Assembly (NCBI GenBank): GCA_031379665.1
Contig: JANNFI010000142.1
Span: 1 to 54,955, forward strand
Origin: SZUA-254 sp031379665
GTDB taxonomy: Bacteria > Bacteroidota > Ignavibacteria > UBA10030 > SZUA-254
Length of the DNA: 54,955 bases
Reading direction: 5' to 3'
The notes below the pieces were generated by a model, which searched no databases, was not told the origin of the DNA, and saw only the letters and a list, made by a program, of their open reading frames with translations. Positions 49,534 to 54,955 of this stretch are shown here, piece after piece. The position numbers and the translations under genes were made by a program. Numbering within the stretch: position 1 is the stretch's first letter; each line of letters begins with the position of its first letter.

Positions 49534-50979
49534 TTACCGACTGAGCACCGTCACCGTCTCGACGTGATCGGTATGCGGAAACATATCCACCGGCTGGACC
49601 GGGCCGGGCGCGTATCCCGCTTCCGCGAAGAACTTCACATCCCTGGCCTGCGTCGCCGCGTTACAGCTCACGTAGATAATCTTCTTCGGCGAGAGCCGGA
49701 TGATCTTTCCCACCAATTTTTCGAGCAGGCCGCTGCGGGGAGGGTCCACGACGACCACCGTCGGCGCCGGAAACCCGGCCAGCTCCGCCGATCCCGCGTC
49801 GAGTCCCGCCGGCAGCGCGGCCCGGACGAACCGGCAGTTGGTCACGCCGTTCTCGGCGGCGTTGCGTCCGGCGTCGGCGACGGCGGATTCGTTCGCTTCG
49901 ATCCCGAGCACTTGTCCGACGTGACTTGAGATATAGATCGCGATGGCGCCCGTGCCGCAGTAGAGGTCGTAGACGACGTCGGACGCGTTGAACCCGGCGA
50001 GCGCGACGACGGCCTCGAAGAGCGCTTCTGCCTGCACCGTGTTCGTCTGGAAAAAGGAATTCGCCGAGATGCGGTAATGGTACGGACCGAGCCGTTCGCG
50101 TATTACGCCCGGTCCGTGGTACACCAGTTCGCGATCGCCCTGTGCCACCATCGACTTGCGGTCGGTGATGTTGTTGACGATGGTGGTGATGGCGGGGTAC
50201 CGGCCGAGGATGAACGAGGCATAGGCCTTCATTTCCTCCGGCCGGTCGTGGGTGGTCACGATGTTGACCATCGTCTCGCCGGTGTTCTTCCCTTCGCGCA
50301 CGACGAGGTGCCGGAGATATCCCGTATGGGTGCGCGTGGAGTACGCATCCACGTCACGGGCCCGGAAGTACTCCCCGGTGGCGAGCAGGATCCCCTCGCC
50401 GGACGGGGACTGGAGATGGCATTGGGTCAGGTCGAGGATTTTGTCGAAGCGTTCCGGGAGGTGCATCCCGAGGACGAGCCCGTGCGGTCGGTCGACGGTC
50501 TGCGCGAACTCATCGGCCGTGAGCCACTTTTCGTTTGAAAACGTGTAATCCATCTTGTTCCTGTAGTGGTACGCGTCGGGGCACCCGAGCACGGGACGGA
50601 CGTCGATCGTGTCGATCCCGCTGATCCGCTGGAAGACGTCGGCGACCCGCCGCCGCTTGAACAAGAGTTGGTCCTGATACGCGAGGTTCTGCCACCGGCA
50701 TCCACCGCACGTGCCGAAGTGGGCGCACTTCGGTTCCGTCCGGTGCGGGGACGCTGTGACGATCCGGACCGCCTTCCCCTCGAGATATTGTTTCTTGACC
50801 TTCGAGAGCCGCACCTCCGCCACGTCGCCGGGGACGGCGTCCTGGATGAAACAGACGATTCCCCCGTGCCGGCCGACGCTCGTTCCCTCGCCCGAGAGGC
50901 TGTCGGCCTTCACGGTGATCGTATCGCCCCGGTGGAGTTGGACCGCCGCCGGGGGCGCTTCAGGAATAAGATCGGGCAT
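49534..50979 (-). CDS. rlmD: 23S rRNA (uracil-C5)-methyltransferase, RlmD/RumA type
   Basis: This 481-residue enzyme has an N-terminal TRAM domain (about 15-75) and a 4Fe-4S site with C85-X5-C91-X2-C94 (KCAHFGTCGGCRWQ) plus a later Cys near LDLTQCHL. The SAM domain has VYDLYCGTGAIAIYI, VVVVDPPRSGLLEKLV, catalytic YVSCNAATQARDV and the Glu of HTDHVETV. RlmD and RlmC differ little, so the exact uridine is uncertain. It follows the S9 peptidase by 24 nt. Confidence 0.92.
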   Translation of the reverse strand: MPDLIPEAPPAAVQLHRGDTITVKADSLSGEGTSVGRHGGIVCFIQDAVPGDVAEVRLSKVKKQYLEGKAVRIVTASPHRTEPKCAHFGTCGGCRWQNLAYQDQLLFKRRRVADVFQRISGIDTIDVRPVLGCPDAYHYRNKMDYTFSNEKWLTADEFAQTVDRPHGLVLGMHLPERFDKILDLTQCHLQSPSGEGILLATGEYFRARDVDAYSTRTHTGYLRHLVVREGKNTGETMVNIVTTHDRPEEMKAYASFILGRYPAITTIVNNITDRKSMVAQGDRELVYHGPGVIRERLGPYHYRISANSFFQTNTVQAEALFEAVVALAGFNASDVVYDLYCGTGAIAIYISSHVGQVLGIEANESAVADAGRNAAENGVTNCRFVRAALPAGLDAGSAELAGFPAPTVVVVDPPRSGLLEKLVGKIIRLSPKKIIYVSCNAATQARDVKFFAEAGYAPGPVQPVDMFPHTDHVETVTVLSR

Positions 50980-51003
50980 ATGGTGGCTACCCTATCCGTC
51001 CGG

Positions 51004-53106
51004 TCAAGGCGTCGAGGAGGCCGGCGGAGCCGGTGAGAACGCCTGGTTCCTCACCATCTTCTCCATATCGTACGGCGCCGGGTCCCCACCGAGGTATTTG
51101 TGGAACCAGTCGAGGTGCGCGTTATAATAGAGCGGCATCGATTTGACCGATGAGGGCCAGTGTCCGTCGTTCGGGAAGACGAGCAGGCGCGACGGCACAC
51201 CCATCTTCTGGAGGCCGGTGTAGAATTCGAGGCTCTGGGTGTAGGGCACCCTGTAATCCTTTTCCCCGGTGATCACCAGGCAGGGCGTCTTGAAGTTTTG
51301 CACGTGATTGTTCGGTGAAAGCTTTTCGTACAAATCTGATGTCCAGGGGGTCCCGCCCAAATCCCATTGCGGGAACCAGAGTTCCTCGGTCGCGCCGTGC
51401 ATCGCCGTGAGGTTGTAGACGCCCATCATCGAGGCAATTGCCTTGAATCGCGTCGTGTGCCCCTCGAGCCACATCATCATATACCCTCCGTACGACCACC
51501 CCATCGCCCCCACCCTGTCCTTGTCCACCCAGGATATTTTTTCGAGCGAGTCGGCGACCGCCATCACGTCGTCGTACACCTTTCCGTTCCAATCCTTCGA
51601 GATGGCCGCGGTGAACTCCTGGCCGTAACCGGTCGAGCCGTGGGGGTTCGGCATCGCGACGATGTATCCCGACCCCGGGTAGACCTGCCAGTCGCCCCGG
51701 AACGCGTCGGCCCACTGCGACTGCGGTCCCCCGTGAACATTAATAATGAGGGGATATTTCCTGTTCGGGTTAAAATCGTGCGGCTTCACGATGAAGGTGT
51801 GGATTTTCTTGCCAGTGGGCGAACTGATCCACATCTCTTCGGCCGGACGGATGTCTATTTCGTCGGCGATCGGTTGGTTGATGAACGTGAGTCGTTTCAG
51901 GCTCTTCCCTGTCGACGAGCAACTCCAGATATCCGCGGGCTCCCCCACGGACCGGCGGGCGAACACGATTGTCCCCCCGTCCTCCGAAACGCTGAAACCG
52001 TCCATCGTCTTGACGTCGATGATTTCCGTGATCTTCTTCGATGCGACTTCTATTTTATAAAGCGGCACGTGCCCCTGCACCGGAGCCGTGAAATAGAGGC
52101 TCTTCGAGTCGGGCGCCCACCTGATGTCGCCGATCCAGTTGTCGAAGGCGCTCGAGATGATTTCGCTCGTCCCGGCCGCGCGGTCGTAGAGCGCCAGGCG
52201 GATCCAATCGGATTCGTACCCGGGGACTGTCTGGATCTTGTAGGCGATGTATTTGCCGTCGGGCGAATACTGCGGGTTGCCGTCATATCCCTTGTTGGCG
52301 GCGGTGATGTTTTTCGGCTGGCCGCCGGTGAAGGGCATTAACCAGAGGTCCTTGTTCGTCGACTCCGCCTGGTCGGAGTCGGGGTTCGAGACGAGGCAGA
52401 CTTCGCGGCCGTCGGGAGACCAGACGTATCCCACTCCCCCCTGCTCCCACGCGGGCCAGTCGTTCGTTCCGGGCGTCAGGTCGGTGTACGAGCCGGTGAC
52501 CATATCGTACCGAATCGTGTGCGTGGCCTTACCGCGCTTCCAGTCGGTCCAGTGACGATAGAGCAGGCCGTCGGCCATGTAGGCCTGGACCGGTCCGTTG
52601 CTCTGCGTGCTGTCGTTGTACGCGTTGCACTCGTCGTCGGCTCCGCAATCGGGGAAGACGTCGGCCGAGAAGAGGAGCGATCGTCCGTCCGGGCTCAGCT
52701 CGGCGCCGGCGGCTCCCATCGAAAAGTTCGTGACGCATTCGGGCGTACCGCCCGCAGGCGCGACTTTCCAGACCTGCGGCCCGTTCTCGCGCGAGGAAGT
52801 GAAGTAGAGCGTCTTGCCGTTCGGCGACCAGAAGGGGTGGTTGTCGGCCGAAGCGTGGTTCGAGATGTTCTTCAATTCCAGCTTGTCTCCGCCGCCGGTG
52901 TTCATCACGAACACTTCGGAGTTCGCCTTCCCCTTTTCAAGCGTGTACTCGGTCGTCACGAATGCGACCAGCTTTCCGTCGGGGGAAACCTGCGGGTCTG
53001 AGACGCCTTTGAGCCTGTAGAGGTCTGCGAGATGAAACGCGTGTTTTTGCGCGTGAAGGGGAAGCACGAAGAGGAGGATCAGCAAGGGCAGAAGGAATTT
53101 TTTCAT
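51004..53106 (-). CDS. Exported S9 family peptidase (prolyl-oligopeptidase type)
   Basis: This 700-residue protein has a signal peptide (1-19, MKKFLLPLLILLFVLPLHA), a seven-bladed TolB/WD40-like propeller (about 30-400), and an alpha/beta-hydrolase domain with Ser538 (GWSYGGYM), Asp617 (GEKDYRVP) and His649 (NDGHWPS). It cleaves short peptides as acylaminoacyl- or dipeptidyl-peptidases do. ATG 53106 is chosen for the signal peptide and AGGAG 6 nt upstream; an in-frame start 30 codons earlier lies over the promoter. Peptide feeding, as with the M19 enzyme, is plausible. Confidence 0.93.
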   Translation of the reverse strand: MKKFLLPLLILLFVLPLHAQKHAFHLADLYRLKGVSDPQVSPDGKLVAFVTTEYTLEKGKANSEVFVMNTGGGDKLELKNISNHASADNHPFWSPNGKTLYFTSSRENGPQVWKVAPAGGTPECVTNFSMGAAGAELSPDGRSLLFSADVFPDCGADDECNAYNDSTQSNGPVQAYMADGLLYRHWTDWKRGKATHTIRYDMVTGSYTDLTPGTNDWPAWEQGGVGYVWSPDGREVCLVSNPDSDQAESTNKDLWLMPFTGGQPKNITAANKGYDGNPQYSPDGKYIAYKIQTVPGYESDWIRLALYDRAAGTSEIISSAFDNWIGDIRWAPDSKSLYFTAPVQGHVPLYKIEVASKKITEIIDVKTMDGFSVSEDGGTIVFARRSVGEPADIWSCSSTGKSLKRLTFINQPIADEIDIRPAEEMWISSPTGKKIHTFIVKPHDFNPNRKYPLIINVHGGPQSQWADAFRGDWQVYPGSGYIVAMPNPHGSTGYGQEFTAAISKDWNGKVYDDVMAVADSLEKISWVDKDRVGAMGWSYGGYMMMWLEGHTTRFKAIASMMGVYNLTAMHGATEELWFPQWDLGGTPWTSDLYEKLSPNNHVQNFKTPCLVITGEKDYRVPYTQSLEFYTGLQKMGVPSRLLVFPNDGHWPSSVKSMPLYYNAHLDWFHKYLGGDPAPYDMEKMVRNQAFSPAPPASSTP

Positions 53107-53149
53107 CGGGATCTCCTGGATGTTTGGATGCCAGTACGAAAAAACGGAA

Positions 53150-53186
53150 GGATAAAAATGACCCGGGAATGTACCTATTTCCCGGG
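53150..53186 (-). terminator. Hairpin after glutathione peroxidase, overlapping the next promoter
   Basis: CCCGGGAA (53162-53169) pairs with TTCCCGGG (53179-53186). On the minus strand the tail is TCATTTTTATCC. It could end the peroxidase transcript, but it also encloses the -10 of the S9 promoter, so it may instead be an operator. Confidence 0.5.
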
Positions 53187-53196
53187 AGTTATTCAA
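53168..53196 (-). promoter_or_regulatory. Promoter of the S9 peptidase gene
   Basis: On the minus strand TTGAAT (53191-53196), a 17-bp spacer, and TACATT (53168-53173). The start is near 53161, 55 nt before the ATG. Confidence 0.55.
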
Positions 53197-53206
53197 CGGG
53201 GAGGGG

Positions 53207-53232
53207 TCTTATCTCAGCATCTTATCTCAGCA
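53207..53232 (+). repeat. Tandem 13-bp duplication
   Basis: TCTTATCTCAGCA occurs twice in a row (53207-53219, 53220-53232), followed by a weaker third copy that runs into the peroxidase stop region. Confidence 0.85.
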
Positions 53233-53237
53233 GGTTC

Positions 53238-53807
53238 TTACTTCAGCAGGGCGAGGATTTCCGCGCTCCCCGGCTTCGTCCTGGAAGGGAACACTGCGAG
53301 AAGCTCCCCCGTCTCGCTCACCAGGTACTTGTGGAAGTTCCATTTCGGCCCGGCGGAGTTCCACCCGTTCAGCGATTTGTCGGTGAGCCATTTGTAGATC
53401 GGATGCATCCCCTCCCCCGCCACCGAAATCTTTTCAGCCATCGGGAAGGTCACGCCGTAATTCAGACGGCAGAACGATGCGATCTCGTCATCCGTTCCGG
53501 GCTCCTGGCCCCCGAAGTCGTTGGCGGGGAACCCGACGATCACCATCTTGTCCTGCTGCTCCCTGGCGAGTTTCTCGAGGTCGTCGTACTGCGGCGTGAA
53601 GCCGCAATTCGAGGCGACATTGACGAAGAGAATCTTCTTCCCCTTGTAGGCGGAGAGTTTGATTTCCTTCCCGTCGATGGCCTTGTACGTGTAATCGTAG
53701 ATGGAGGCCGTGCTGTTCACCCCTTCAGGCTTCTGGGCGGGGCCGAAATATTTTAAACCGAAGTATCCCAGGATCGCGATGACGCCGAGGATGATGAGAT
53801 ATTTCAT
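53238..53807 (-). CDS. Cysteine-type glutathione peroxidase, membrane-anchored
   Basis: The 189-residue protein has an N-terminal hydrophobic anchor (about 2-21), so the enzyme faces the periplasm. It keeps the catalytic tetrad Cys68 (NVASNCGFTPQ), Gln101 (GGQEPG), Trp156 and Asn157 (PKWNFHKY). Cys113 (ASFCRLNYG) is placed as a resolving Cys, so it is likely thioredoxin- rather than glutathione-dependent. It reduces peroxides or lipid hydroperoxides. The start is ATG 53807. Confidence 0.93.
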   Translation of the reverse strand: MKYLIILGVIAILGYFGLKYFGPAQKPEGVNSTASIYDYTYKAIDGKEIKLSAYKGKKILFVNVASNCGFTPQYDDLEKLAREQQDKMVIVGFPANDFGGQEPGTDDEIASFCRLNYGVTFPMAEKISVAGEGMHPIYKWLTDKSLNGWNSAGPKWNFHKYLVSETGELLAVFPSRTKPGSAEILALLK

Positions 53808-53842
53808 GGTTGTTTGTGCCTCGCAGTGGTGTGAGTCGAATG

Positions 53843-54955
53843 CTATGACAATGATATGTTATTCGGCCTCGTGTAGACCATCTGGACGACGCTGATGTTC
53901 CGCATCCTGAAAGCCGCCTGGCAGTACTCCAGGTAATAAGTCCATTTACGGAGGAAACGCTCGTCGAAACCGAGGCCGCGCACGGCGTCGAGACGCGCGT
54001 TGAACGTCTCCTTCCAGGTCCGCAGGGTCCTCGCGTAGTCGGGGCCGAAATCCTTCAGGTCCCGGAGCGACATCTCCCCCGTCGCGTTGACGGCACGGTT
54101 GATCCTCGCGATCGAGGGCAGGAGCGAGCCCGGGAAGACGTGTTTCTGGATCCAGTCCACACCTCTGCGCATCCGTTCGTACCGCGAGTCGGGCGAAACG
54201 ATCACCTGCAGGCCCATCGCGCCGGACGGCTTCAGGGCGCGATGGCAGACACCGAAGAAGGATTCCATGTGCCGGTGGCCGACGGCCTCGAGCATCTCGA
54301 TGGAAACGATTTTATCGTAGGTCCCCGTAATGGCGCGATAGTCCCGGAACTGCACATCGATGCGGTCACCCAGGCCGCGCTCCGCGACCCGCTGCCGGGC
54401 AAGCCCGAGCTGTTCGCGGGAGACGGTGACGGTGGTTACGCGGCAGCCGTAGTTCGAGGCGGCATGGATGGCGAAACCTCCCCATCCCGATCCGATCTCG
54501 AGGATGTGGTCGCTGGAAGAAATTTTCAACTTGCGGCAGAGCCGGTCGTACTTTGCGATCTGCGCCGCCTCGAGCGATTCGTCCCCCGTCGCGAAGTATG
54601 CGGAAGAATAAGTCATCGTGGGGTCGAGAAAGGTGGCGAAGAACTCGTTGCTGAGGTCGTAGTGGTCCCCGATGTTCTTACGGCTCCCGCTGGGGGAATT
54701 ATCCCGCATCAGGTGGGTAAGCCGGTCCACCCATTTCAGAAGGTTCACTCCAAAAGCCCTCTTCCTGCTGCCCGAGACACCCGGCGCATGGCTCAGGTTC
54801 AGGAGAAACCAGGAAATCACCCCCGCGAGGTCGTCGGAATCCCAGTCGCCGTCCATGTACGATTCCCCGAGCCCTATGTCACCCGAGAGGACGCACTTCC
54901 GGAAGAAATCGTCGCTGTGGACCCGGACGGTGACCGGGGCCGCGGCCTCGTCCCT
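53843..54955 (-). CDS. cfa: Cyclopropane-fatty-acyl-phospholipid synthase (5' end outside window)
   Basis: The frame is open to the window edge and its first 33 visible codons (including VRVHSDDFFRKCV and GDIGLGESYMDGDW) are typical of the internal CFA N-domain, so the true start lies beyond 54955; the Met at 54856 is internal. Visible are 370 residues with NIGDHYDLSNEFFATFL, LEIGSGWGGFAIHA (SAM loop), VSIEMLEAVGHRHM, QVIVSPDSRYE and FLRKWTYYLEYCQAAFR. It adds a methylene bridge to unsaturated lipid chains. The C-terminus is intact. A missing start prevents judging promoter or signal. Confidence 0.95.
   Translation of the reverse strand, partial: RDEAAAPVTVRVHSDDFFRKCVLSGDIGLGESYMDGDWDSDDLAGVISWFLLNLSHAPGVSGSRKRAFGVNLLKWVDRLTHLMRDNSPSGSRKNIGDHYDLSNEFFATFLDPTMTYSSAYFATGDESLEAAQIAKYDRLCRKLKISSSDHILEIGSGWGGFAIHAASNYGCRVTTVTVSREQLGLARQRVAERGLGDRIDVQFRDYRAITGTYDKIVSIEMLEAVGHRHMESFFGVCHRALKPSGAMGLQVIVSPDSRYERMRRGVDWIQKHVFPGSLLPSIARINRAVNATGEMSLRDLKDFGPDYARTLRTWKETFNARLDAVRGLGFDERFLRKWTYYLEYCQAAFRMRNISVVQMVYTRPNNISLS

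Noticed and set aside
54087..54320. Small plus-strand open frame at the right end
   Set aside because: It is antisense to the CFA synthase, whose motifs are continuous through it.

Overview
The window reads as chromosomal DNA of a free-living, GC-rich member of the Bacteroidota/Chlorobiota (FCB) lineage. It most resembles the Ignavibacteria/Kapabacteria-like branches; this is inference, since no rRNA is present. Three things point there. Two secreted proteins end in type IX secretion (T9SS) sorting domains of the 'NYPNPFNP' kind. There are two DUF5916 outer-membrane proteins and an Hc1-like histone. About nine promoters share a TTGnnn - 16/17 bp - TAnnTTT pattern, close to the Bacteroidota -7 element TAnnTTTG. 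No phage, transposon, CRISPR array or plasmid module was seen.

Layout. (1) 69-1066: a CAU-anticodon tRNA, then a zinc-ribbon protein plus rpsU operon with a structured leader and a strong terminator. (2) 1091-17638, all minus strand: a surface-glycan cluster with a DPM-type GT2 carrying a long repetitive disordered N-terminus, two YfhO-type membrane proteins, a UDP-GlcNAc 2-epimerase, a second GT2, a flippase, three FkbM-type methyltransferases and a GT9. A T9SS-exported 13-repeat YCF48/BNR-like propeller protein sits inside it. (3) 17789-25003: a T9SS subtilisin, an M19 dipeptidase, an Hc1-like histone, a deoxyhypusine-synthase-family enzyme and an SDR reductase. (4) 25069-33756, plus strand: an iron/redox island. 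A fur gene with an apparent Fur-box operator on its own promoter leads feoA, feoB and a FeoB-associated small membrane protein. Then come an outer-membrane porin, an FMN-binding exported protein, a 4-TM membrane protein, ApbE, a SufT/DUF59 protein, a lipoprotein and a PA0069-type radical SAM enzyme. (5) 33801-40732: ychF, an unusual two-protein signalling pair, an orphan S24 repressor with a perfect palindromic operator, a secreted protein of unknown function with a small partner, and a DUF6600 protein behind a sigma54-like promoter. (6) 40736-48712: an ECF sigma/anti-sigma/TPR-HEAT operon flanked by two DUF5916 paralogues. (7) 48746-54955: menaquinone methyltransferase, RlmD, an S9 peptidase, a glutathione peroxidase and a cyclopropane-fatty-acyl-phospholipid synthase cut by the window edge.

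How the parts may work together. The glycan cluster looks able to make a nucleotide sugar, assemble a lipid-linked glycan, methylate it and flip it. The iron island is the best candidate for a new system: Fur-controlled ferrous uptake next to an outer-membrane porin and a flavinylated extracytoplasmic redox protein with its own flavin transferase, which would fit reduction of ferric iron feeding FeoB. The signalling pair is unusual too. It comprises an HTH-receiver regulator and a degenerate receiver fused to a lone HisKA domain, behind two CRP/FNR-like palindromes at about -40.5 and -73.5.
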